Shown here: piece by piece, positions 1-8,071 of the stretch
How the letters are laid out: every line of letters starts with the position of its first letter
Numbering within the stretch: the first letter of the stretch is position 1
Source of the DNA: Alphaproteobacteria bacterium
GTDB lineage: Bacteria > Pseudomonadota > Alphaproteobacteria > SMXP01
DNA: 64,000 bases
Assembly (NCBI GenBank): GCA_028285305.1
Contig: JANQPV010000011.1
Location: 38,339 to 102,338, forward strand
Reading direction: 5' to 3'
The notes under the pieces: model-generated
Seen by the model: the letters and a program-made list of their open reading frames with translations, nothing else
Told to the model about the DNA's origin: nothing
Databases searched by the model: none
Translations under genes and position numbers: made by a program

Positions 1-673
1 TGTTCTTCTTCATGAAGCGGATGGCGGCGGTGGGCCCTTGCGCAACACGCAGGGCAAACACTCTGGCATCGTCTCTGAACGTCTCATCCGGGAACACTTG
101 GTTGATGATGCCGAGCTGCTGCGCTTCTGCTGCGGTGATGCGGTCACTGAGAAAATAGAGTTCCTTGGCTTTGGCGGGTCCCACCAATTGGGTCAGGTTC
201 CAACTGCCGCCATAATCGCCGCTCAATCCAATATTTCGGAACGCAGTCGTAAGGAAGGCGCTTTCACAGGCAACGCGCAAGTCACAGGCCAGTGCGATTG
301 AAAGCCCGGCGCCCGCGGCGGCGCCGGGCAGGGCGGCAATGACGGGTTTCTCCAATTGCTGTATACGCAGCGTTAACGTGTTCTGCTTGTGTTGCAGTCC
401 CCGCACCCGGTCGGCCCTTGACGGCGGCGGCTCGTCCGATTTCGAGCTGCCCATCCCGCTCACATCACCGCCGGCGCAGAAGGCGGTCCCGGTCCCCGTA
501 ATGACGAAACACCGCACATCTTGTCGGAGCTCCAGGTCAAGCAAGCCTTGGCGGAGCGCGGGCGTCAGCTCGTCCGACAAGGCGTTTTTCTTTTCCGGCC
601 GGTTCAGCGTAAAGGTGGCGATGCCGTCGGACACATCGCACAAAAGATGATCGGTACCCGTGTCATAGCTCAT
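1..673 (-). CDS. enoyl-CoA hydratase/isomerase family protein (3' end truncated by window edge)
   Basis: Reverse-complement translation from ATG at 673: MSYDTGTDHLLCDVSDGIATFTLNRPEKKNALSDELTPALRQG...CFVITGTGTAFCAGGDVSGMG...KPVIAALPGAAAGAGLSIALACDLRVA; crotonase signature motifs. Absent from the ORF track because no stop lies in the window. Confidence 0.93.
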   Translation of the reverse strand, partial: MSYDTGTDHLLCDVSDGIATFTLNRPEKKNALSDELTPALRQGLLDLELRQDVRCFVITGTGTAFCAGGDVSGMGSSKSDEPPPSRADRVRGLQHKQNTLTLRIQQLEKPVIAALPGAAAGAGLSIALACDLRVACESAFLTTAFRNIGLSGDYGGSWNLTQLVGPAKAKELYFLSDRITAAEAQQLGIINQVFPDETFRDDARVFALRVAQGPTAAIRFMKKN

Positions 674-744
674 TTGCGTTCCCTTTCAGGCGTTGAACGC
701 TATGCTAGTGTGGCTGTCCGGTCAGAAGCAAGGGAAGCTCCAGC

Positions 745-1512
745 ATGGCAGATACCACGAAATCAGTACAAGACGTTGCCCTCATCGTGGGCGGTGGCCC
801 CGGCATAAGTGCGAGCTGCGCGCGTCTCTTCGCCCGTGAGGGCATGAACGTGGCTTTGGCCGCGAGAAACCCCGACAAGGAGGTGCTTATCAAGCTTGAG
901 AACGAGATCGGCGCCCGTCGGTACGCATGCGATGCGGCGGAACCGGCCTCGGTCGACGCCTTGTTTACCTCCGTCAAGGCGGAATTGGGGCCGCCCCGCC
1001 TCGTCGTGCACAATATCGACGGTCGTATGCGCGATATATTCCGCAAAGAGATTGTTGAAGCGGATCCGGCGCTCGTCAAGCAGGTCATCATGAACTCGGC
1101 CTACAGCGCCTTTCTTGTCGGCCAGGCAGCGGCGAAGTCGATGTTGGAGGCAGAATCGGAAAAGGGTGGTCACCGCGGCACCATCATCTTCACCAACGCC
1201 AGCGCGGCGTTCAAAGGCTACCCCAAGAGCGGCGCCTTTGCCATGGCGTGCCGGGCGAAATTCGGTCTGGCGGAGAGCATGGCCCGCGAGCTGATGCCGC
1301 AAGGGATCCATGTGGCCCACGTTCCGATAGACGCGGCCATTGGTTGGACTCAGGAGGACGGCAGCCGCGCCCATTGGCTCGCCGGAGAATCGGTCGACGA
1401 CAATATGGCAGACCCGGATCAAATCGCTGCGATGTACCTGCACTTACATCGCCAGCACAGGTCCACCTGGGCATTCGATGTGGTCCTTAGACCGTGGGTG
1501 GAGAATTGGTAG
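745..1512 (+). CDS. SDR family NAD(P)-dependent oxidoreductase
   Basis: N-terminal VALIVGGGPGISASCARLFAREGMNVALAARN Rossmann motif, short-chain dehydrogenase length and layout. Confidence 0.8.
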   Translation: MADTTKSVQDVALIVGGGPGISASCARLFAREGMNVALAARNPDKEVLIKLENEIGARRYACDAAEPASVDALFTSVKAELGPPRLVVHNIDGRMRDIFRKEIVEADPALVKQVIMNSAYSAFLVGQAAAKSMLEAESEKGGHRGTIIFTNASAAFKGYPKSGAFAMACRAKFGLAESMARELMPQGIHVAHVPIDAAIGWTQEDGSRAHWLAGESVDDNMADPDQIAAMYLHLHRQHRSTWAFDVVLRPWVENW

Positions 1513-1608
1513 GGGGCCTTGGTCGCAGTCACACCTCACATAAAGACCCTCGCGTAAAGCAGGGGAATGCCCATTCTGTGCTGAGAGTACTCCCACCCCA
1601 TCGCATTT

Positions 1609-1643
1609 CCCTGGCAAGCGGACAAAGTCCGCGCTGACCAGGG
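1609..1643. repeat. palindromic intergenic repeat, copy 1 (CCCTGG-CAA-GCGGAC-AAA-GTCCGC-GCTGA-CCAGGG)
   Basis: Two nested inverted repeats; second copy at 7056-7090 differs with a compensatory change in the outer stem. Confidence 0.8.
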
Positions 1644-1735
1644 ATCTACTTGGATGTGCAAGGATTGGACTCATTCGCTCAGGTCTGGAACCCTCGCCAA
1701 GCATGAGGACGCCTTAGCAGCGCCTCCGAAACCAG

Positions 1736-3139
1736 CTAGTTGCTCGCTTCCTGACGCAGCACGGAGAGCAAGCCTTTCGAAACATAACCGTCCGCAGGCA
1801 GCCCTTTGTCCTTTTGATAGAGTCTTACTGCCGCGCGGGTTTGTGCGCCCAGGACGCCGTCGACTTCACCGGAATCATAATTGAGGCTGTTAAGAAGACG
1901 CTGCAGTTCCTCGCGTTCGGATTTGTTAAGCGGCTGTTCACCGCGTGGCCATTGGCCTGAAAACGCCGAGCCGCCCCCAATCCGCTCAGCAAGATGACCA
2001 ACCGCTATCGCGTAAGATGTCGAGTTGTTGTACTTCATGATCGAACGGAAATTATTGAAAATGATAAAGGCAGGGCCCTTGTGTCCGGCTGGGATCAGCA
2101 GTGATCCCGAGCGCGTCGCATACTGATTGAGCGGCGTATAGATATTTCCTTGGACGCCTAACTTTTCCCATTGGGCGACGGTGCGCACGATCGTCCTTTG
2201 TGCGAGCGAATAGTCAAAGTTAACTGGCAGCGTCACTTCCACGCCCCATTCTTCACCCTTTTTCCAGCCCGACTTGGACAAATAGTTGGCCGTCGATGCA
2301 AAGACATCGCCGAGACTGTTCCAGAGGTCTCTCCGCCCGTCTTTATTGAAATCAACGGCATAGCTTAGGTACGTTGTCGGAATAAACTGGGTATGGCCCA
2401 TCGCCCCCGCCCAAGAACCGAACAACTGTTCTTTCGTTGCATAACCATTCTGTAGTATCTTCAGGGCAGCAATCATTTGTTCCCGGCCATACTTTGTCCG
2501 GCGCCCCTGATAGCCGAGGGTGGCCAGGGCCTCGATGGCATAAATGTCGCCTTTGAACTTGCCAAAGCTGCTCTCGATGGCCCAGATCGCGAGGAGATAC
2601 TCCGATTGAACACCATAGGCTTTTTCGATTTCCGTGAAGAGAGAGCGGTTCTGTTCCTTCAACTCCCGCGCGCGGGTGATGCGGTACTCGTTCACGGCAT
2701 TATCGAGATAGTCCCAGATATGCTTGGTGAATTCCGGCTGATGAGCATTGGACTTCAGTACACCTGCATTCAGAGCAATGTCCTGAGTGGCCGTATCATA
2801 AGTGCTGCCTGAAACGCCTTGCGCCACAGCCGTAGCGCGAAACGATGTGAGCCATTCTTGAAACTCTGTTTGATCGGCGCCGCTGGCCTGTGCAGTAGTA
2901 ACCGGATCCGGCTCTTGGAGGGTGGGGGCCTCCGCTGTAGGTGTGCTCGGTACCTCTTGGGCAATAACCGGATTGTAGGACGGCCCACCCATGGACGCCG
3001 GCTCCACGACAGGCGTACAGGCCCACAAGCCCCCCGCCAGCAGCACGGGCGCGACAAGCGATCTCCCTCGCTTGAGTTCCTTGATCTCAATTGGTCCCGT
3101 CATATCGCGCCTCCCAAAAAATTCCGCACCCTTTAACAT
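1736..3139 (-). CDS. lytic murein transglycosylase (MltB-like) with C-terminal peptidoglycan-binding domain; true start may be internal
   Basis: YLLAIWAIESSFGKFKGD, GAMGHTQFIPTTYLSYAVDFNKDGRRDLWNSLGDVFASTANYL, C-terminal LNSLNYDSGEVDGVLGAQTRAAVRLYQKDKGLPADGYV. Confidence 0.9.
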   Translation of the reverse strand: MLKGAEFFGRRDMTGPIEIKELKRGRSLVAPVLLAGGLWACTPVVEPASMGGPSYNPVIAQEVPSTPTAEAPTLQEPDPVTTAQASGADQTEFQEWLTSFRATAVAQGVSGSTYDTATQDIALNAGVLKSNAHQPEFTKHIWDYLDNAVNEYRITRARELKEQNRSLFTEIEKAYGVQSEYLLAIWAIESSFGKFKGDIYAIEALATLGYQGRRTKYGREQMIAALKILQNGYATKEQLFGSWAGAMGHTQFIPTTYLSYAVDFNKDGRRDLWNSLGDVFASTANYLSKSGWKKGEEWGVEVTLPVNFDYSLAQRTIVRTVAQWEKLGVQGNIYTPLNQYATRSGSLLIPAGHKGPAFIIFNNFRSIMKYNNSTSYAIAVGHLAERIGGGSAFSGQWPRGEQPLNKSEREELQRLLNSLNYDSGEVDGVLGAQTRAAVRLYQKDKGLPADGYVSKGLLSVLRQEASN

Positions 3140-3158
3140 AGTCTACTTTCAGATCCCA

Positions 3159-4001
3159 TCAGTTCTTCGGCGCTTCGCCGTCTAAAGAGAGCGGGCGAAG
3201 CGGCAGCATGCGCCCGCCCAATTTCGTCGGCCCGATCGCCTCGGACTCAGGTTGTAAGCCGGCAATTTCTAAAATCAGTTTACGCAGGACCGCCGAGCGA
3301 AAGTCATCGAACGTACTGGCGGGGAGCACAAATGAGCCGGGGCCTCCGATAACATACTTTCGAAAATAGTCGTCGAGCGCCATGTCGATGGGCGTTGGCA
3401 AGCCTGCGGGCTGTGGCCGGTCGTTCAAGATTGGTAGTCCGTTTATCGTTATGCCGCGGGAAACCACGAGATTGCGTGTTACGACCAGATCGCGGCCTTC
3501 ATTGCTTGGGCCATCACCTGATATGTCAATGACCCGGCGCAAGCCATTGATTGCATTGTCTTCAATCAAGTCCGCGCAATAGTCGAGCGCGTTTCCAATC
3601 GCGGTGTAAAATTCGTGATTGCGTCTGGCTTCACCAAGCCGCTGAGCGAACGTATTGGCACTTTGTTGATCGGAAATGATGCTCCAGTCCACCAACTGAT
3701 ATTGGGCGTCATAGTCAGCCCACTCAACATAGGTCAACGCGATTTTACCGTGGAGACCAGACTGAATGGCATCGATGACGGACGGATGCTGGATGGCGGC
3801 GACATATCCCTCCCGCTGCGTTTCGGCCTCAAGCGCATCCACGCTGTAGGAAACATCGACGGCCAGCACCAACTCCAAGTCTACCTGCTCTTGCGGATCG
3901 TCAAATGGCGTCGTCTGATTTGCATTGGCGTGTGAAAAGAAGAGCAGGACGGTCGTCGCCAACACAGTCTTCAAGAAGCCCTGTCTGATTGCTTTAGCCA
4001 C
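3159..4001 (-). CDS. DUF1194 (von Willebrand A-like) secreted protein
   Basis: Signal peptide followed by DLELVLAVDVSYSVDALEAETQREGYVAAIQHPSV...RRVIDISGDGPSNEGRDLVVTRN. Confidence 0.85.
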   Translation of the reverse strand: MAKAIRQGFLKTVLATTVLLFFSHANANQTTPFDDPQEQVDLELVLAVDVSYSVDALEAETQREGYVAAIQHPSVIDAIQSGLHGKIALTYVEWADYDAQYQLVDWSIISDQQSANTFAQRLGEARRNHEFYTAIGNALDYCADLIEDNAINGLRRVIDISGDGPSNEGRDLVVTRNLVVSRGITINGLPILNDRPQPAGLPTPIDMALDDYFRKYVIGGPGSFVLPASTFDDFRSAVLRKLILEIAGLQPESEAIGPTKLGGRMLPLRPLSLDGEAPKN

Positions 4002-4120
4002 CGATGTGAAGTCCTAAACTAACAAAATCCAAGACGGTCTTGACTTCCCTTGGTCCCCTCAATAGGTTCCGCCGGTCTATTTGGCGGTCCTGGTAGAAGT
4101 CCTAAACGAAGGCACACAAT

Positions 4121-4246
4121 ATGAAAATCCGCAGTTCCGTAAAGTCCTTAAAGTCCCGCCATCGGGATTGCCGAGTTGTGCGCCGGAAAGGGCGAATCTA
4201 CGTTATCAATAAGACAAATCGTCGGTTCAAAGCACGGCAAGGATAA
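4121..4246 (+). CDS. rpmJ: 50S ribosomal protein L36
   Basis: ATG at 4121 translates [41 protein letters not shown]-stop (41 aa); missed by ORF track length cutoff. Confidence 0.97.
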   Translation: MKIRSSVKSLKSRHRDCRVVRRKGRIYVINKTNRRFKARQG

Positions 4247-4274
4247 GGCGAAGCCCACTTTTTCAAAGGAACGG

Positions 4275-4514
4275 CTAAAGACCATCCAGCGAGGGTTTGC
4301 TCGCTTCGTCACATTGGTCGGAATCCAGAACACCTGCTTTGCATTTGATCACGTAAGCCTCGCATTTGCGCTGAGGACGGTTGGGCGGCGGAACGTTTGG
4401 ATTCACTTTCACATCCCACTTTTCGCAGACTTTGGTCCATTTGGGCTCCATATCGCACGCGGTCAAGACGCCGCCAAAGATAAGAAGCGCCAGAATCGAG
4501 ATTACTTTGGGCAT
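4275..4514 (-). CDS. small putative lipoprotein
   Basis: MPKVISILALLIFGGVLTAC lipobox; four further cysteines in the mature part. Confidence 0.7.
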   Translation of the reverse strand: MPKVISILALLIFGGVLTACDMEPKWTKVCEKWDVKVNPNVPPPNRPQRKCEAYVIKCKAGVLDSDQCDEASKPSLDGL

Positions 4515-4622
4515 GCAGGCTCCGTCAGTCGAGGGCGTTGTTCAATCACAAATCTCTCAAACTAGCCCCTTTTGGGCACCCTGTTAACTGGACTTATCGC
4601 CAATGCATACTATCATTATTCT

Positions 4623-5174
4623 ATGAAGTTTCTTGTCCTGGCTCTGACAACACTCCTTGCAGCGACCGTTTCGAACGCGTCGCCAACGGAAAACTCGGAC
4701 CCTTTGGTGTCGCTCTTTGAGGAGCTCGTTGCCGCCGATGGGGAGTTTGAGATTTTTTCCGCAGAGACCCGAATACGCGAGCGCTGGGCGATGTTCGATG
4801 GGGACACAGTCACACTGTTGATGGAGCGAGGCCGTATCGCATATGCCCAGAGCGAATACGAGATTGCCGAAGGCCACTTCACCGATGTGGCTCAACTTGA
4901 GCCCAACTTCGTCGACGTCTGGTTCCAGCTGGCAAATGTGAGCAAACAAACTGATGATTACGACCAGGCGGCCCGCTATTTACGGACGGTCGTAACGCTG
5001 GAGCCGCGCCACTTTGATGCTTGGATCATGCTCGCCGAGATCATGACCGAGGTGGGAAACAAGAACGCGGCTTACAAGGCCTATCAACAGGCGCTCGAAG
5101 TTCATCCGCACCTTGAGGACGCAAAGCTTGCGATTAAGGCGTTGAGGCCCGATGTAGAAGGCCGTGGAATCTAA
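4623..5174 (+). CDS. tetratricopeptide repeat protein with signal peptide
   Basis: MKFLVLALTTLLAATVSNA signal; TPR-like AEGHFTDVAQLEPNFVDVWFQLANVSKQTDDYDQAARYLRTVVTLEPRHFDAWIMLAEI. Confidence 0.8.
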   Translation: MKFLVLALTTLLAATVSNASPTENSDPLVSLFEELVAADGEFEIFSAETRIRERWAMFDGDTVTLLMERGRIAYAQSEYEIAEGHFTDVAQLEPNFVDVWFQLANVSKQTDDYDQAARYLRTVVTLEPRHFDAWIMLAEIMTEVGNKNAAYKAYQQALEVHPHLEDAKLAIKALRPDVEGRGI

Positions 5175-5192
5175 GCGCGGCGTAATGTCCCG

Positions 5193-5978
5193 ATGACCAT
5201 CACCCAATCCCATATTGACTGGGCCAAGTCCTATCCGTTCGACGTACCGGACGCGTCTTACGTTTATTTCGGCGGCCAAGCCAAACCGGTCAACGGGTAT
5301 ACAGGCGCGCGCGCTCAGTGGACTGTTGCGTCGTTGGGTGGCACAGCCCAATTGGGCGACCTCTTGACGGACAATCAGCGCCAAGATCTCGAACAACCGC
5401 GAACCGCGGTCTTGGCCTGCGGGTCAAACGCTTCGCCAACCCGCCTTGCCCAAAAGTACCAAGAAAAGATACCCGATGCCGTTATCCCGGTGGTGCGCTG
5501 TACACTGATGGATCATGCCGTTGTGCACGCCGCGAACCTGACGGTCTATGGTTCCGTTCCTGCGACTTTTGCGCGGAGCGCGGGCACGCGCGTCGAAACC
5601 TTTGTGACATTGCTCACGGCGGCGCAGTTGCAGATCATGGATCAGACTGAAACGCTCGGTGTATCATACGATCGACTTGAAGTGTCTGCGTCCCAAGTCG
5701 AGCCGGAAACAGACCACCTGAACACGGGCAGATTTCACGCTTATGTGAGCTTGCACGGCGCTCTGCTCTTTGACGGTGAGCCGCGGTCGCTAGCGACGAT
5801 CCGAGGGGAGAGGGTCCCGTATGAGCAAGCGGACCAGGAAACCGCACAAGCACACGCACAGCGCTCTTTGGATCACACGGGCCATGTTGACGAGTTCATC
5901 CGAGAGAACTTGGAGGATAAGGCCTTGAGGAAACAGCGCGCCAAACGCCTGAAATATGACTTTTCTCAGCCCTGGTAA
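5193..5978 (+). CDS. hypothetical protein, possible gamma-glutamylcyclotransferase-like fold
   Basis: ORF with ACGSNASPTRLAQKY (compare YGSNL..RL of GGCT-like proteins) and FVTLLTAAQLQIMDQTETLGVSYDRLEV. Confidence 0.7.
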   Translation: MTITQSHIDWAKSYPFDVPDASYVYFGGQAKPVNGYTGARAQWTVASLGGTAQLGDLLTDNQRQDLEQPRTAVLACGSNASPTRLAQKYQEKIPDAVIPVVRCTLMDHAVVHAANLTVYGSVPATFARSAGTRVETFVTLLTAAQLQIMDQTETLGVSYDRLEVSASQVEPETDHLNTGRFHAYVSLHGALLFDGEPRSLATIRGERVPYEQADQETAQAHAQRSLDHTGHVDEFIRENLEDKALRKQRAKRLKYDFSQPW

Positions 5979-6013
5979 TACCCAACCGCAGCAACACAAC
6001 GAGTGATAAGCCA

Positions 6014-6322
6014 ATGACCAAAGATATCAGTGACGCCGACCAACAAGAGCTCGAAGCCGCCGCCTTCCGCCGTCTTGTCGACCATTTGCGGTCGCGGACC
6101 GACGTCCAGAACATTGCCCTTATGGATCTGGCGGGCTTTTGCCGGAATTGTCTCTCCAACTGGTACAAGGATGCCGCCCAAGAAAAGGGCATTGATTTGT
6201 CCAAAGAGGACGCCCGGGAAATCGTCTACGGCATGCCCTACGCCGATTGGAAGGCCAAGTATCAAACCGAAGCAACGCCTGAACAATTGGCCGCCTTCGA
6301 GAAACACAAAGACGGACACTAG
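6014..6322 (+). CDS. DUF1244 domain-containing protein
   Basis: FRRLVDHLRSRTDVQNIALMDLAGFCRNCLSNWYKDAAQEKGIDLSKEDAREIVYGMPYADWKAKYQ. Confidence 0.9.
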   Translation: MTKDISDADQQELEAAAFRRLVDHLRSRTDVQNIALMDLAGFCRNCLSNWYKDAAQEKGIDLSKEDAREIVYGMPYADWKAKYQTEATPEQLAAFEKHKDGH

Positions 6323-6483
6323 CCGCCGGCGTTACTTTCTGAGTTCGTATCGCGCCACGCAAAGATCCACAGGATTCATTTCTGTGGAGCACCTCGGGGC
6401 GAACTTTATGTCTGCTTGAGTGACAACCGCGCCTGCTTATATCATGGCATCAAGATCAGGAACTTTTATTTGGAGCGGGGCGA

Positions 6484-6771
6484 ATGGCGCATACCGATTC
6501 ACAGGCGGCAAACGGAGCCGCACAGACGGCGGAGAGCGCGACGATAGCCGTCGGCCAGCTGCGATCCTTCATTGAGCGGATCGAACGGTTGGAAGAAGAG
6601 AAAGCGGCTCTCGCGGAAGACATTCGCGAAGTCTACGCCGAGGCAAAAGGCAACGGATTCGATACCAAAACCATGCGGCAAGTCATCAAGATCCGCAAAA
6701 TGGAGAGCGCCGACCGTCAGGAGCAGGAGGCGCTCTTGAGTCTCTATTTGGAAGCTCTGGGGTTAAGTTGA
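6484..6771 (+). CDS. gapR: GapR-family DNA-binding protein (DUF2312)
   Basis: [49 protein letters not shown], characteristic GapR sequence. Confidence 0.92.
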   Translation: MAHTDSQAANGAAQTAESATIAVGQLRSFIERIERLEEEKAALAEDIREVYAEAKGNGFDTKTMRQVIKIRKMESADRQEQEALLSLYLEALGLS

Positions 6772-6838
6772 TCCCCCGCTATAGGGCGTCATTCGCTGAC
6801 AAGCTCTTTGAAGCAATACCTTAGCTAGGGGCCCTGAA

Positions 6839-6945
6839 CGTCATCGCGAGCCGACCATTGGTCGGCGCCGCGATCTAGATCGAAAATCTCTGTCACCTGC
6901 CGCGCTGGATTGCGTCGTCGCGCGAAAGCGCTCCTCGCAATGACG
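6839..6945. repeat. intergenic palindromic element of the CATTGCGAGGAGCG type
   Basis: Terminal inverted repeats CGTCATCGCGAG / CTCGCAATGACG (11/12), internal GCCGACC-ATT-GGTCGGC and CGATCTAGATCG palindromes. Confidence 0.75.
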
Positions 6946-7055
6946 AAGCTCTTCCCTCGCGCGGGGCGGGCGATCTAAGACTCTAAGATCCCTGCTCTGC
7001 GCTCCGGCGGGGAAATCGCGAAGGTGTCAGACATTGCTATGAACTTCTGACACTT

Positions 7056-7158
7056 CCCCGGCAAGCGGACGAAGTCCGCGCAGACCGGGGATCCAGCCTT
7101 TGCGCGCATGAATTGCGTAGAGTGTACATTGCGATTGGAAGCACACTTCTGGATCCCC
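7056..7158. repeat. palindromic intergenic repeat, copy 2, plus distal inverted repeat GGGGATCCAG/CTGGATCCCC
   Basis: CCCCGG-CAA-GCGGAC-GAA-GTCCGC-GCAGA-CCGGGG at 7056-7090; GGGGATCCAG 7087-7096 pairs with CTGGATCCCC 7149-7158. Confidence 0.8.
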
Positions 7159-7275
7159 GTGTGTTCGCGATATTCGATCGCTCCGCGGGGAAAAAACCAA
7201 TGGACCGCCTGCTTTCGATACTTCGACGCGACATACCACCGCTTTGAGCGGAAGTTCACCATACGAGACGCCAAC

Positions 7276-8067
7276 TCACGACTCTCTCTCCGTAATCGGA
7301 TGGAGATGATTGATCGGTCCGTGCCCGGCGCCAAAACCGGGGGCCGTTTCGATCGCCCGGCGCAGATAGCCGCGTGCGCGGCCAACAGCATCTTTCAGAT
7401 CCAGCCCTTCGGCCAAGTGAACGGCGATGGCCGTTGCGAGTGTGCATCCCGTTCCATGGGTATGCACCGTGTCGATTTTCACATCCTCAAACACATGGGT
7501 TTCTTCCGGCGTGGCCAGAACATCTGCGATATGATCGCCCGGGCCGTGCCCCCCCTTCAACAACACGGCGCTGGGTCCCATGCTGAGCAACATCTCTGCG
7601 CTTTCGTGGGGGTCCGTGACAGGAGTACCTGTCAGCTTGAGCGCCTCGGGAAGGTTGGGTGTGATGAGCGCCGCAATCGGAAAAAGCTGTTCCGTCATCA
7701 CCTCGATCGCATCCGCATCAAGCAGAACATCCCCGCTCGTCGACACCATCACCGGATCGAGAACGATAGGGAGAGAGGTGGAAACCTCCTCAAGCGTCCG
7801 CACCACGGCGCGAATGATCGGTTCTGAGTGCAGCATACCGATCTTTATGGCATCCGCACCAATATCGCTCAGCACTGCCCGGATTTGCGCCACCACCATG
7901 TCGGGCGAAACGGCCTCAACCCGCTCAACCTTCATGGTGTTCTGCGCCGTAAGCGCTGTGATCGCCGTCGCCGCGTAAGCGCCGAGTGCCGATGCCGTTT
8001 TGATATCCGCCTGAATGCCGGCGCCGCCGCCGGAATCAGAGCCGGCTATGATCAGGACACGCTTCAA
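7276..8067 (-). CDS. thiD: bifunctional hydroxymethylpyrimidine kinase/phosphomethylpyrimidine kinase
   Basis: VLIIAGSDSGGGAGIQADIKTASALGAYAATAITALTAQNT, HTHGTGCTLATAIA. Confidence 0.95.
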   Translation of the reverse strand: MKRVLIIAGSDSGGGAGIQADIKTASALGAYAATAITALTAQNTMKVERVEAVSPDMVVAQIRAVLSDIGADAIKIGMLHSEPIIRAVVRTLEEVSTSLPIVLDPVMVSTSGDVLLDADAIEVMTEQLFPIAALITPNLPEALKLTGTPVTDPHESAEMLLSMGPSAVLLKGGHGPGDHIADVLATPEETHVFEDVKIDTVHTHGTGCTLATAIAVHLAEGLDLKDAVGRARGYLRRAIETAPGFGAGHGPINHLHPITERES

Positions 8068-8071
8068 ATAT

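Noticed and set aside
763-1443. Long antisense ORFs such as 763-1443 minus, 13979-14653 minus, 51492-52130 plus, 57153-58661 plus, 62602-63453 minus
   Set aside because: Each lies wholly or mostly opposite a well-supported CDS in a GC-rich genome, with low-complexity or Arg/Gly/Pro-rich translations and no recognisable domain.
6975-7391. ORFs over the gapR-thiD spacer (6975-7391 minus, 7108-7827 plus)
   Set aside because: They translate palindromic repeats and thiD antisense; shared ADFVRLPGKC string is the repeat, not a protein family.
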